Below are positions 34,073-42,524 of a stretch of 64,000 bases of DNA, in pieces (the stretch's first letter is position 1; each line of letters starts with the position of its first letter). The stretch comes from Terrimonas ginsenosidimutans. Its GTDB lineage: Bacteria; Bacteroidota; Bacteroidia; Chitinophagales; Chitinophagaceae. The stretch spans positions 496,001-560,000 of the forward strand of contig NZ_JAKLTR010000001.1 in the NCBI RefSeq assembly GCF_022012415.1, given 5' to 3'. The notes beneath the pieces were generated by a model, which had not been told where the DNA came from, did no database searches, and saw only the letters and a program-made list of their open reading frames with translations. Made by a program: the position numbers and the translations under genes.

Positions 34073-36961
34073 ATGCATTTAAGATTACTTTTCTCCGTGT
34101 TATTGGTGTCTACTCTATCCGCTCATTCTCAAAGTGTTAAGGGAAAACTTGTAGACCTTGTCGACAGTAAACCGCTCCAGGGCGCGACCGTTACAATTTC
34201 ATCCCTGAAGGATTCGACCAAATCATACAATGAAATATCGGACAGCACAGGTGTTTTTCTGTTCCGCGACCTGCCGATCGATTCTTTTTTCGTAAAAGTG
34301 AACTATAGTGGTTATGCCCAATATCGTCAGATCGTGGCCACTAATGATTCCATTCCCCAGATCAACCTGGGAACATTATTTATTCCAAAGTCTGTTAAAG
34401 AGATCGAAGGGGTGACCGTTGTCTCAAAAGTGCCCCCCGCACAGCAAAAAGGAGATACACTTCAGTTGAACGCTAGTCAATTCAAAGTAAACCCTGACGC
34501 AACAACAGAAGACCTGATCAAGAAAATGCCGGGAATTACCGTGGACCGCGATGGTACCGTAACTGCCCAGGGCGAACAGGTCCGGAAAGTAACGATTGAT
34601 GGCCGTGAATTCTTTGGTGATGATGCAACCGCGGCTCTTCGTAACCTGCCTTCCGATGTGGTAGATAAGATCCAGGTTTTTGATCGTCTGAGTGATCAGG
34701 CTGCATTTACCGGGTTTGATGATGGAAACTCCCAAAAGGCATTGAACATTGTTACAAAATCTGGAATTAAAAACGGTCAGTTCGGCCGAATTTTCGCCGG
34801 ATATGGAACAGATGAAAGGTACTCTGCCGGCGGTAACGTGAGCTTTTTCAAAGGAGACAGACGTCTTTCTTTCGTCGGAAATTTCAATAATATCAATCAG
34901 CAGAACTTCGCTTCACAGGACCTGTTAGGCGTTACAAGCAGTGGCAATAACCGCGGCGGTGGTAATTTCGGCGGCGGCGGTGGCGGTCGTGGTGGAGCCG
35001 GTGGCGGTAACTTTGGCGGCGGCGGTGGCAACTTTGGTGGTGGTGGAAATAACTTTTCTGTCGGCCAGCAAAGCGGTATCAGCAAAACGAATTCCGTCGG
35101 TATCAACTTCTCCGATAAATACGGTAAGAAAGTAGATATGCAAGCCAGTTATTTCTTTAATAACAGCACAACCACGAATGAAAGGATCGTTAGAAGCCAG
35201 CTGCCTGTTGATATCAAAACACAGTTCACCGATCAGAATAGCCGGTCATCAACAACAAATACGAACCATCGCTTCAATATGCGTTTGGAGTACCGGATAG
35301 ACTCAAGCAATTCGATCATTATCAACCCAAGCCTCAGTTTCCAGAACAATGAGTCTGTTTCACAATCGATCGGTAAAACCTACTATGGATTGAATGATTC
35401 GCTCAATACATCTGACAACATCAGCCGCTCAAACCGGGATGGATACAATATCAGGAACAACATTCTCTATCGCCACAACTTCAAAAAAAGAGGCCGCACT
35501 TTCTCGCTGAACCTGAATACCACGTTCAACAAGAATAATGGCGAAAGCTTCAACAATGTGGCATACCGTTTCTTCGATTCAAATCCTCCAACAGATTCTT
35601 TGCAGAACCAGTACAGGGATAATCCGACAAGTGGTTATAATCTTTCTGCTAATTTCTCCTATACAGAACCGATCGGTAAAGGACAATTGCAGTTCAGCTA
35701 TAACCCGTCTTATCAGAAGAATAAGGCTGACCAGCAAACGTTTGCTTATGAGCCTTTTACAGATAAGTATTCTGTATTTGATCCGGCACTTTCCAATAGG
35801 TTTGATAATACGGTGACCACACAGAATGGTGGTCTGACTTACAGGCTCGGACCGTCAAGAGACAATCAATTCTCGGTAGGCGTGAATTTTCAGAATTCAA
35901 GACTGCAGAGTGACAGGATCCTGCCCACTCCGACAACGGTTGACCAGTCGTTCAATAACTTCCTGCCAAACCTGATGTGGAGCAAAAGAATGAATGCGAA
36001 GAACAGCTTCAGGATCTTCTATCGGGCGAACGTGAACTTCCCGTCTGTTACACAATTGCAGGATGTGGTTGACATCAGCAACCCGTTGCGTGTTTCAATG
36101 GGAAACCCTGGTCTGAAACAGTCGTACACTCATTTTGTATCAGGCAGGTACACTTTCACCAACACGCAAAAGGGTCAAACCTTTTTTGCAAACATCTTTT
36201 TACAAACAGCACAGGATTATATTACCAGCGCGATCTTCTCTCCGCGTCTGGGCGACTCGACCATTGCTCCCGGAACAGAACTTAAAAGAGGATCTCAGCT
36301 GACAAAGCCGGTAAACCTGGATGGATACAAAAGCCTGAGTACATTCTTTACGTACAGCATGCCTGTCAACTTTATCAAGTCTACCATCAACCTTAATGCA
36401 GGGTTTACTTATAACAGGCTCCCGGGCCTGTTCAACCAGGAACAGACTGTCACGAACAATTTTGTGTATAGCGGAGGACTGGTTGTGGCAAGTAATATCA
36501 GCGAATTTGTCGATTTCAACCTGTCTTATAATGCGAGGATCAATAATGCGAATACAACCACACAATCAACCGGTGATAACAGTTATGTAAACCAGGCCGT
36601 GGGCGGACAGGTGAACCTGTTGACAAAGAATGGATGGTTTATTCAGAACGATGTGATCTATCAGTCCAACACAGGTCTTGCGGAAGGGCTTAACACGAAC
36701 TTTGTGTTGTGGAATGCAGGATTTGGTAAAAAGTTCCTGAAAAACCGTGCGGGGGAATTGAAGCTTTCTGTATTCGATCTGCTTAAGCAAAACCAAAGTG
36801 TAACAAGAACAGTAACAGGCCTCGAAATTGTTGATGAGCAGAATAATGTTTTACAGCAATATTTCATGCTGACATTTACATACAGCTTAAAAAACTTTGG
36901 AACAGCCAGACCGTCAAGAGGGCCTCAGGGAGGCGGAGGTCGCCCGATGATGAACTTCTAA
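34073..36961 (+). CDS. Outer-membrane beta-barrel receptor with glycine-rich insert
   Basis: This 962-residue protein has a signal peptide (LLFSVLLVSTLSAHSQ) and a CarboxypepD_reg-like Ig domain at about residues 24-105. The plug region (NPDATTEDLIKKMPGITVDR, FGDDATAALRNLPSDVVDKI) is followed by a long barrel ending in LTFTYSLKNFGTARPSRG and a terminal Phe. Between barrel strands lies an insert (about residues 290-330) made almost wholly of Gly, Asn and Phe. The extreme C-terminus is also glycine-rich. Relatives are Bacteroidota TonB-dependent-like receptors. It lies upstream of the ECF sigma operon on the same strand, separated by a long inverted-repeat terminator. Confidence 0.87.
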   Translation: MHLRLLFSVLLVSTLSAHSQSVKGKLVDLVDSKPLQGATVTISSLKDSTKSYNEISDSTGVFLFRDLPIDSFFVKVNYSGYAQYRQIVATNDSIPQINLGTLFIPKSVKEIEGVTVVSKVPPAQQKGDTLQLNASQFKVNPDATTEDLIKKMPGITVDRDGTVTAQGEQVRKVTIDGREFFGDDATAALRNLPSDVVDKIQVFDRLSDQAAFTGFDDGNSQKALNIVTKSGIKNGQFGRIFAGYGTDERYSAGGNVSFFKGDRRLSFVGNFNNINQQNFASQDLLGVTSSGNNRGGGNFGGGGGGRGGAGGGNFGGGGGNFGGGGNNFSVGQQSGISKTNSVGINFSDKYGKKVDMQASYFFNNSTTTNERIVRSQLPVDIKTQFTDQNSRSSTTNTNHRFNMRLEYRIDSSNSIIINPSLSFQNNESVSQSIGKTYYGLNDSLNTSDNISRSNRDGYNIRNNILYRHNFKKRGRTFSLNLNTTFNKNNGESFNNVAYRFFDSNPPTDSLQNQYRDNPTSGYNLSANFSYTEPIGKGQLQFSYNPSYQKNKADQQTFAYEPFTDKYSVFDPALSNRFDNTVTTQNGGLTYRLGPSRDNQFSVGVNFQNSRLQSDRILPTPTTVDQSFNNFLPNLMWSKRMNAKNSFRIFYRANVNFPSVTQLQDVVDISNPLRVSMGNPGLKQSYTHFVSGRYTFTNTQKGQTFFANIFLQTAQDYITSAIFSPRLGDSTIAPGTELKRGSQLTKPVNLDGYKSLSTFFTYSMPVNFIKSTINLNAGFTYNRLPGLFNQEQTVTNNFVYSGGLVVASNISEFVDFNLSYNARINNANTTTQSTGDNSYVNQAVGGQVNLLTKNGWFIQNDVIYQSNTGLAEGLNTNFVLWNAGFGKKFLKNRAGELKLSVFDLLKQNQSVTRTVTGLEIVDEQNNVLQQYFMLTFTYSLKNFGTARPSRGPQGGGGRPMMNF

Positions 36962-36967
36962 GCAATT

Positions 36968-37060
36968 AAAAGTCAAAATTAAAAAGTAAAAAATAAACTC
37001 CCTGCAAGGTAAAATACCTTTCATAGGGGGCACGTTTTTTACTTTTTAATTTTGACTTTT
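36968..37060. terminator. Perfect 26-base inverted repeat with inner hairpin
   Basis: Arms 36968-36993 (aaaagtcaaaattaaaaagt...) and 37035-37060 pair without a mismatch. An inner aaggta-aaa-tacctt hairpin lies at 37006-37020. It follows the receptor stop and reaches into the promoter region of the sigma-factor gene. The module is shared with 6926-7003. Confidence 0.75.
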
Positions 37061-37105
37061 TGCTTTAAAATTTGCGTAATATCGTTTTTGCAAAAAAATC
37101 AGGGC

Positions 37106-37678
37106 TTGGACGAGAGAATACTGGTCAACCAGTTAAAACAAGGAGATGAGACCGCGTTTAAAACCATTGTTGCGAATTGGCAGGATATGGTTTATAACAC
37201 GGCGCTAGGCATTGTCCAAAATGCTGAGGATGCAGAAGATATTGCGCAGGAGGTTTTTGTTCAGGTATATCAATCCATCAATTCTTTCAAAGGGGATTCA
37301 AAGTTTTCTACCTGGCTTTACCGGATCACCATTACCAAATCACTGGATCATGAGCGGCGGAAAAAGCGGAAAAAGCGATTTGCGTTCGTAAAAAGCCTGT
37401 TCGGAGAAGAAAGTGAGGTTGTGATCCATCCTCCGGATTTCAACCACCCGGGAGTTGTACTTGACAAAAAAGAAGACGCGGCCGCTCTTTTTGCCGCCAT
37501 CGCGGGACTACCGGAAAATCAACGGATCGCATTTACACTTCATAAAGTAGAAGGCCTTAGTTATCAGGAAGTTAGCGATGTTATGAAAACAACGGTATCT
37601 TCTGTAGAGTCGCTAATGCACCGGGCGAGAATCAATTTGAAGAAATTATTAGAAGTATATTATAAAGAGAAGGGATAG
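37106..37678 (+). CDS. ECF-type RNA polymerase sigma factor
   Basis: The protein is about 190 residues if the TTG at 37106 is used (MDERILVNQLKQGDETAF). Sigma region 2 is clear (AEDAEDIAQEVFVQVYQSI, STWLYRITITKSLDHERR), as is region 4 (LPENQRIAFTLHKVEGLSYQ, TVSSVESLMHRARINLKKLL). There is no in-frame ATG in the first part; TTG at 37088 is another candidate, and the frame continues upstream into the terminator hairpin, which is surely not coding. It is the first gene of an operon with a short membrane protein and two Spy/CpxP-like proteins, the usual context of an ECF factor with its controllers. Confidence 0.92.
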   Translation: MDERILVNQLKQGDETAFKTIVANWQDMVYNTALGIVQNAEDAEDIAQEVFVQVYQSINSFKGDSKFSTWLYRITITKSLDHERRKKRKKRFAFVKSLFGEESEVVIHPPDFNHPGVVLDKKEDAAALFAAIAGLPENQRIAFTLHKVEGLSYQEVSDVMKTTVSSVESLMHRARINLKKLLEVYYKEKG

Positions 37679-37716
37679 CAAAAGTTTTTTTACCAATCAA
37701 CGTCAAATCTTAGGTC

Positions 37717-38067
37717 ATGGAACATAAAAAGACGATAGACGCAAAAATTGAAAGAGCACTGGAAGGCCTTGACGGCATTCAGCGGGCAGCTGCGCAACCA
37801 TGGTTGTATTCCAGGGTAATGGGCAGATTGCAGCGCGAAGAGAAGACGGTATGGGAATCAATAGGGTCTTTTCTGTCAAAACCGGCGGTAGCAATGGCTG
37901 GTTTAACAACGATTCTTGTCCTGAACTTATTTGTGCTTTTCAAACAAAACAGTTTGCAGGATGCAACGGCGGTGGCGGGAGCTAACCAGGGCGTCCAGAT
38001 CACAGACAGTGAGTCGATCATTGCAAGCAACAGCAGTTTTGATTATGAAAACCTTGTACAACCATGA
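37717..38067 (+). CDS. Short single-span membrane protein, probable anti-sigma factor
   Basis: This 116-residue protein has a cytoplasmic N-terminal part (HKKTIDAKIERALEGLDGIQ, RVMGRLQREEKTVW) and one membrane helix at about residues 58-74 (VAMAGLTTILVLNLFVLF). A short periplasmic tail follows. It begins 38 bases after the sigma-factor gene, and its stop overlaps the next start (ATGA). Position, topology and size resemble CnrY-type anti-sigma factors, although no family motif is recognisable. Assignment rests on context. Confidence 0.65.
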   Translation: MEHKKTIDAKIERALEGLDGIQRAAAQPWLYSRVMGRLQREEKTVWESIGSFLSKPAVAMAGLTTILVLNLFVLFKQNSLQDATAVAGANQGVQITDSESIIASNSSFDYENLVQP

Positions 38068-38588
38068 GCAGACCGGGAAATAAGAATCTTCTGATCATTA
38101 TCGCCGTTCTTCTGCTCACCAACATTGGTGTACTCGGCTACTTCCTGTGGTTCAAAAAGCCGGGGAAGCAGCAGCAGGAATCGCGATGGGACTCAAAAGG
38201 CAATTCCAATGGCATTTATGAATCCCTGCAGAAAGATGTGGGCTTTTCTGCAGACCAGCTCTCGCAATACAAACAAATGAAGGACAAACAGCGTGAAACG
38301 CTCCGTCCGATGTTTGACGAAATGCGCAGAGTAAAAGATAGCCTGTTCCGTTTGCTGAAAGAATCAAATGTTCCAGATTCGATCTCCGAAAACGCAGCCG
38401 AACAGATCGGTCGCCAGCAAACAAAGCTTGATCTGCAGACATTCGCATATTTCCGTAAGGTCAGAACACTTTGCACGCCTGATCAATTACCGAAGTACGA
38501 CTCTCTTATCCAGAATATGTTCAGTAAAATGAGCAAACCTCAACGGAGATCGGATAGCGACAGTACAAAAACAGATAAAAAGAACTAA
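38064..38588 (+). CDS. Membrane-anchored Spy/CpxP/CnrX-like periplasmic sensor
   Basis: This 174-residue protein has an N-terminal membrane helix (residues 9-28) and a helical periplasmic domain. The domain has the Spy/CpxP pattern: FSADQLSQYKQMKDKQRETL, FDEMRRVKDSLFRLLKE and LCTPDQLPKYDSLIQNMF (an LTxxQ-like motif with CTPDQ). Annotation pipelines call this group periplasmic heavy metal sensor. There is no His-rich motif, so metal sensing is not assured. It overlaps the preceding gene by four bases, meaning translational coupling. With the sigma and anti-sigma genes it gives the CnrH-CnrY-CnrX set in a new order. Confidence 0.78.
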   Translation: MSRPGNKNLLIIIAVLLLTNIGVLGYFLWFKKPGKQQQESRWDSKGNSNGIYESLQKDVGFSADQLSQYKQMKDKQRETLRPMFDEMRRVKDSLFRLLKESNVPDSISENAAEQIGRQQTKLDLQTFAYFRKVRTLCTPDQLPKYDSLIQNMFSKMSKPQRRSDSDSTKTDKKN

Positions 38589-38629
38589 GTAATAAGCCTC
38601 TTAGTAAAAATCAACTAAAAAAGTCAAAT

Positions 38630-39043
38630 ATGAAAAAGATCGGTTTGTTCCTCGCATTTATGGTAGCTGGCGTTATCATGGTAAATGCACAAGGCGGCGG
38701 AGGCGGTGGTTTCCGTCAGCGCACTGTTGAAGAAAGAGTAAAAACTGTACACGAAAAGATCGACAGCGCATTCAAACTGGATGCTGAAAAGCTTACGAAA
38801 GTAGACGCAGCTTTTACAACATTCTACAAAGGCCAGGACAAAGTAAGAGAAGAATTGATGAGTGGTGGTGAGCGCCCTGACAGGGAGGCAATGATGGCGA
38901 AACTTGCTCCGGTAACAGAAGCAAGAGATAAAGAACTCAAAACGATTTTCACAGAAGAACAATTCAAGAAATTTAAAGATGAGATTGAACCAGCCCTGAA
39001 TCCACGTCGTGGCCCAGGTGGTGGCGGTGGAAATCGTCAATGA
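38630..39043 (+). CDS. Small secreted Spy-like protein with glycine-rich ends
   Basis: This 137-residue protein has a signal peptide (LFLAFMVAGVIMVNAQ) followed at once by GGGGGGFRQR. A helical domain with Spy-like motifs comes next (ERVKTVHEKIDSAFKLDAEK, KLAPVTEARDKELKTIFTEE, QFKKFKDEI). The C-terminus is PRRGPGGGGGNRQ. It is the fourth gene of the ECF operon and is followed by a strong terminator. It may be a soluble periplasmic chaperone or competitor of the membrane-anchored Spy-like protein. The glycine runs at both ends echo those in the receptor upstream. Confidence 0.75.
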   Translation: MKKIGLFLAFMVAGVIMVNAQGGGGGGFRQRTVEERVKTVHEKIDSAFKLDAEKLTKVDAAFTTFYKGQDKVREELMSGGERPDREAMMAKLAPVTEARDKELKTIFTEEQFKKFKDEIEPALNPRRGPGGGGGNRQ

Positions 39044-39071
39044 TAGTTTAGGGTTAATGGTAGTTACACCC

Positions 39072-39112
39072 ATCCCGGTAGTCTTGTTCTCAAGGCTCCG
39101 GGATTTTTGTTT
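39072..39112 (+). terminator. Intrinsic terminator of the ECF operon
   Basis: atcccgg (39072-39078) pairs with ccgggat (39098-39104), extended by ag/ct, then ttttgtttt follows. It lies 29 bases after the last stop. Confidence 0.8.
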
Positions 39113-39313
39113 TCCGGAGGATAAAAGAACAGCAGAAGATCAATTGCTATGTAAGGATTTCTCTTAAAGAGAAATGAGCGAAACTTTTTAAAGCCTGAAA
39201 ATGAAGGCAGTTTTATATTTTCTTTTGGAAGCCACAACCTTCAGGCCGGAGTTTCGCAGAACACATGCGGATCGCCAATAATGGAAATATGAGATAGGAA
39301 CAGGAAGTCATGA

Positions 39314-39427
39314 TCGAAGCAAACAAATCGGTGGAACACACTTCTGAATGATCGTCAATCCACGGAAAGTCAGTTGAACAAATTGAATGATCTCGAAAAG
39401 CGCTTGCAGCAGCTTGAATCAAAATAA
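39314..39427 (+). pseudogene. Possible remnant of a coiled-coil reading frame
   Basis: In the 439-base gap after the ECF operon one frame from a TGA to a TAA reads 37 residues of protein-like composition, ending NKLNDLEKRLQQLESK. It has no start codon and no open frame upstream. It looks like the 3' end of a decayed gene, but chance is possible. The rest of the gap shows nothing else. Confidence 0.25.
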
Positions 39428-39482
39428 TAAAATGAACGAAGAAAAGAGGTTTCGATCATAACTTCTTTTCTCTCCTTAAACC

Positions 39483-40235
39483 TTAGCTGCTCATCCATTC
39501 TTTAAATGCCGTGACATTATCCTGGCTGATGATAATGTCTTCATTGATCTCGGGTTCGAGCTCCAGCTGTAGCTTACTTTTGGGAAAGGTCCTGATCTTT
39601 CTGATCGCATTGAGATGTACGAGATACTTGCGGTTGACACGATAGAACATGGAAGGGTCCAGTTGTTTTTCGATCTCGGACAATGACTGATCAAGAATAA
39701 ACTTTTGATTCTTCTGATCGATCATACACACGAGCTTATGCGTTGCATAGAAATAGGCGATGTCATCGGTTTTCACACTGATATAGTCCGTGCCGCGTTT
39801 TACCAGGAACCTTTTCTTATAGTCGGCCAACTGTTGCTGACGCGATTGCAGGAACTGCCGGACATCGGCAGAGAAATGCTGTTTTAATTTATCGTACTTT
39901 TTTAATGCGGCATCCAGCTTTTCCTGCCTGACCGGTTTCAGAAGATAATCAATACTGTTATGTTCAAAAGCTTCCTGCCAGTATTCATCGAAGGCTGTAC
40001 AGAAGATAACAGGGCTGGTGATATTCACTGCATCAAAGATCTTGAAAGACAGGCCATCGCTTAGTTCTATGTCCATAAACAGAAGATTGGGCATATCGTT
40101 TTCTTCCAGCCATTCTATGGCAGATTTAACGCTGCTGAGTGTTGCTACAACGTCTATACCGGTGTCTGCTTTCAGGATCGCTTTCTGCAGCTTTTCTGCT
40201 GCCGGCTTTTCGTCTTCAATGATGATCGCTCGCAT
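39483..40235 (-). CDS. LytTR-family response regulator (second pair)
   Basis: This 250-residue protein has a receiver domain (IIIEDEKPAAEKL with Glu7/Asp8-type acidic pocket, phosphoacceptor Asp55 in LLFMDIELSDG, Lys100 in YLLKPV). The LytTR domain starts at about residue 140 (FLVKRGTDYISVKTDDIAYF, FYRVNRKYLVHLNAI). It starts 13 bases after the stop of the kinase gene, so both form an operon. Target genes are unknown. The two LytTR regulators in this window differ widely in sequence, so they are not a recent duplication. Confidence 0.93.
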   Translation of the reverse strand: MRAIIIEDEKPAAEKLQKAILKADTGIDVVATLSSVKSAIEWLEENDMPNLLFMDIELSDGLSFKIFDAVNITSPVIFCTAFDEYWQEAFEHNSIDYLLKPVRQEKLDAALKKYDKLKQHFSADVRQFLQSRQQQLADYKKRFLVKRGTDYISVKTDDIAYFYATHKLVCMIDQKNQKFILDQSLSEIEKQLDPSMFYRVNRKYLVHLNAIRKIRTFPKSKLQLELEPEINEDIIISQDNVTAFKEWMSS

Positions 40236-40248
40236 ACAATTCAGGTTT

Positions 40249-41406
40249 TCAGGTAAGGTTCAGAACAGGTAATTTGACGATGAACTCGTTTTGATCGTCT
40301 GATATACTGATCTCTTTGCCGGTGGTAAGTTTGTAACGTTCTTTCAGATTGTTCAGCCCGATCCTTGAGGAAGGTTTCCGAAGCTCTTTACGCTGTAGTT
40401 TATTCCTTATTACCAACGCTTCGTTTTCCAGACATATACTCAACACAAGGGGGCTTTCCTCCGAAAACTCGTTATGTTTGATCGCATTTTCTGCAAGTAA
40501 CTGCAGGCAAATGGGAGGCAACAGAAAATGTTCTAAAGCTGCATCATCTATCATTTTTTCCAGGTGAACGGCTTTTTCAAAGCGGATCTTCAATAACAGA
40601 AAGTAGCTGTTTAAAAAGTCGATCTCGTCCCGAAGCAACACGAGATCACGGGCTTTATTCTGCAGAATATAACGATATACATCAGCCAGCGTGTCATTAA
40701 ATTGTTTCGCCCTTGCCGGCTTCTCTTCTATTAAATGACTTAGCGTGTTAAGCGAATTGAAAATAAAATGCGGGTCGATCTGATTTTTTAGTGCTTCAAG
40801 TTCTGCCTCAGCCCGTGCGCGCTCGAGTTGTTCATTCCGGATCATTTCATTTTCTGATTGCTTGACCAGGATCACCGTTTCATAGACATGCGTGATAAAG
40901 ATTACCGCGATCAGGATGATGAGTGTTGCCTGGGAAACGATCTGCCAGTTGACTGTGTCATTGGTAAAAAGTTCATACCATCCGACGATCAGCAATACAC
41001 TTACAGGGACAGTATAGAATACGACGGACAGGATCAGTACCATTACTTTTTGCAGAGGCTTGTTGATCCAGTCAAAATAGTTGCGGAGTGAGGAGTGCAA
41101 ATAACGATTCCCCTGCCATACGACCAGCGCGATCATGATCGTATAGAGAAAACTCCACCTGACAGATCCGTTTGAAATATTCTGTCGATTGATCAGGCCG
41201 GTAATAAGAGGGATTGCAATACCAAAAAAGGGGATCAGGATCAGCCTGAATCCAAGATCATTCACCCTGTATTCTGTCAGATTTTCTGTCTTTCCTTTTA
41301 CGATGTTGATCCTCTCCTTTTCCACTTTCAGCAGCTTTGGTAATGCGATGTAAAAATTAGGGAATAGTTTAGACAAATGTTTATCAACCACTAAAAACTT
41401 ATTCAT
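40249..41406 (-). CDS. LytS-type sensor histidine kinase (second pair)
   Basis: The protein of up to 385 residues has four hydrophobic helices (about 50-180), then the linker RNEQLERARAEAELEALKNQ. The phosphoacceptor motif is QIDPHFIFNSLNTLSHL and the ATP-binding region has LLAENAIKHNEF and SRIGLNNLKERYKL. There is no periplasmic sensor domain. The ATG at 41406 abuts the ATG of the divergent DUF1761 gene; a GTG at 41265 (VNDLGFRLILIPF), just before the first helix, is an alternative that would leave room for promoters. Confidence 0.88.
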   Translation of the reverse strand: MNKFLVVDKHLSKLFPNFYIALPKLLKVEKERINIVKGKTENLTEYRVNDLGFRLILIPFFGIAIPLITGLINRQNISNGSVRWSFLYTIMIALVVWQGNRYLHSSLRNYFDWINKPLQKVMVLILSVVFYTVPVSVLLIVGWYELFTNDTVNWQIVSQATLIILIAVIFITHVYETVILVKQSENEMIRNEQLERARAEAELEALKNQIDPHFIFNSLNTLSHLIEEKPARAKQFNDTLADVYRYILQNKARDLVLLRDEIDFLNSYFLLLKIRFEKAVHLEKMIDDAALEHFLLPPICLQLLAENAIKHNEFSEESPLVLSICLENEALVIRNKLQRKELRKPSSRIGLNNLKERYKLTTGKEISISDDQNEFIVKLPVLNLT

Positions 41407-41835
41407 ATGCTGGAGACCATCAACTGGCTGGCCGTGCTGGTTGCGGGCATTTCATCGTTTGTAGTTGGAGGAATATGGTATTCTCCCGGGATGTTTGGCG
41501 GAATATGGATGAAAGATAATGGATTGACCGTAGGGGAGGTAAGAAAGAAAGCGAAAGAGAAGATCGTAGCATGGACAGTGTTGTTTTCATTGCTGATGTC
41601 CGCAAGCCTTGCAATGTTTCTTGCACTTTCAAAAGATGGATGTAATGGGTGTATTCCGACAGTGGGGATGTCCCGCGGGGCAACGATCGGTTTGATCGGA
41701 GGGGTGTGGGCGTTCTGTGCCACCGCTATTCATAGCATATTTGAAGAGAAGACCTGGCGACTGGTGTTGATCAATGGATTCTACAGCATAGTTTCATTGA
41801 CAATGATGGGCGCGATAATTGGAATATGGCGGTAG
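41407..41835 (+). CDS. DUF1761-family membrane protein
   Basis: This 142-residue protein has four hydrophobic helices. The DUF1761 opening is INWLAVLVAGISSFVVGGIW followed by YSPGMFGGIWMKDNG. The rest agrees with the family (AFCATAIHSIFEEKTWRLVL). The role is unknown; members are small integral membrane proteins. Its ATG directly touches the divergent kinase start (CATATG), so if both starts are right there is no intergenic space at all. It is followed 30 bases later by the SRPBCC gene in the same direction. Confidence 0.85.
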   Translation: MLETINWLAVLVAGISSFVVGGIWYSPGMFGGIWMKDNGLTVGEVRKKAKEKIVAWTVLFSLLMSASLAMFLALSKDGCNGCIPTVGMSRGATIGLIGGVWAFCATAIHSIFEEKTWRLVLINGFYSIVSLTMMGAIIGIWR

Positions 41836-41865
41836 TACATATTTATTAAGCAACAATGTATAATA

Positions 41866-42369
41866 ATGCTGAACGATTTTGATAAAACCCGCTTTGCGGT
41901 GAGGATACCAGTGAATGCTCCGGTAGAGAGAATATTCAACGCCTGGTCAACACCAGGCGGTCTTGAGCAATTCTTTTTACGGCAGGCAGTATTTCATTCT
42001 CCCGAGGGAATTGAGAGAAATGCGCATGATCCGGTAGAAGTGGGTGACACCTATCACTGGCTTTGGTGGGGTTATTCAGACGATGATTCCGAACGGGGTG
42101 AAGTCCTGGAGCAGAACGGAAAAGACCTCCTTCGGTTCAGTTTCGGAAAAGCTGGAGTATGTACATTGTCCATTTACCAGGAAGAAGGGGAAACGGTCGC
42201 GGAGCTTATACAGGAAAACATTCCTACGGATGATAATGGGTTCCGTTATTATCACATGGGTTGCAAGCAGGGCTGGACTTTCTATCTTACGAACCTGAAG
42301 TCTGTCCTGGAAGGCGGGCTGGATCTTCGTAACAGGAATAATAAGATTACCAGAGTGATTTCTTCCTGA
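41866..42369 (+). CDS. SRPBCC-domain (AHSA1/START-like) protein
   Basis: This 167-residue soluble protein has the AHSA1-like opening TRFAVRIPVNAPVERIFNAW followed by STPGGLEQFFL. The central strand runs ERGEVLEQNGKDLLRFSFG and the C-terminal helix is GCKQGWTFYLTNLKSVLEGG. Related domains bind hydrophobic ligands or Hsp90; which applies here is unknown. It is probably in an operon with the DUF1761 gene. Confidence 0.82.
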   Translation: MLNDFDKTRFAVRIPVNAPVERIFNAWSTPGGLEQFFLRQAVFHSPEGIERNAHDPVEVGDTYHWLWWGYSDDDSERGEVLEQNGKDLLRFSFGKAGVCTLSIYQEEGETVAELIQENIPTDDNGFRYYHMGCKQGWTFYLTNLKSVLEGGLDLRNRNNKITRVISS

Positions 42370-42469
42370 TAGAAGAGACCTATAGATAAAGGATCTGCAA
42401 CCGGTATCACGGGGTTATCCCTGGCGTGAGAACGCTATGGCCCGGTGCTTCCGGCCGGTGTTGTTAAAT

Positions 42470-42508
42470 AAAAAGCCGGATGATGTATATCACGTCATCC
42501 GGCTTTTT
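42470..42508. terminator. Bidirectional terminator, perfect 14-base stem
   Basis: aaaaagccggatga and tcatccggcttttt pair perfectly around 11 bases. The hairpin lies between the convergent SRPBCC and DUF1579 genes, with T-runs on both exits. Confidence 0.85.
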
Positions 42509-42524
42509 TGTGTGTTTTAACCCT

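Noticed and set aside
34897-35143. Proline- and alanine-rich frames antisense to the receptor
   Set aside because: They are shadows of the glycine-rich insert.
37052-37105. Longer N-terminus for the ECF sigma factor
   Set aside because: It begins in the right arm of a perfect terminator repeat, so it is probably not translated.
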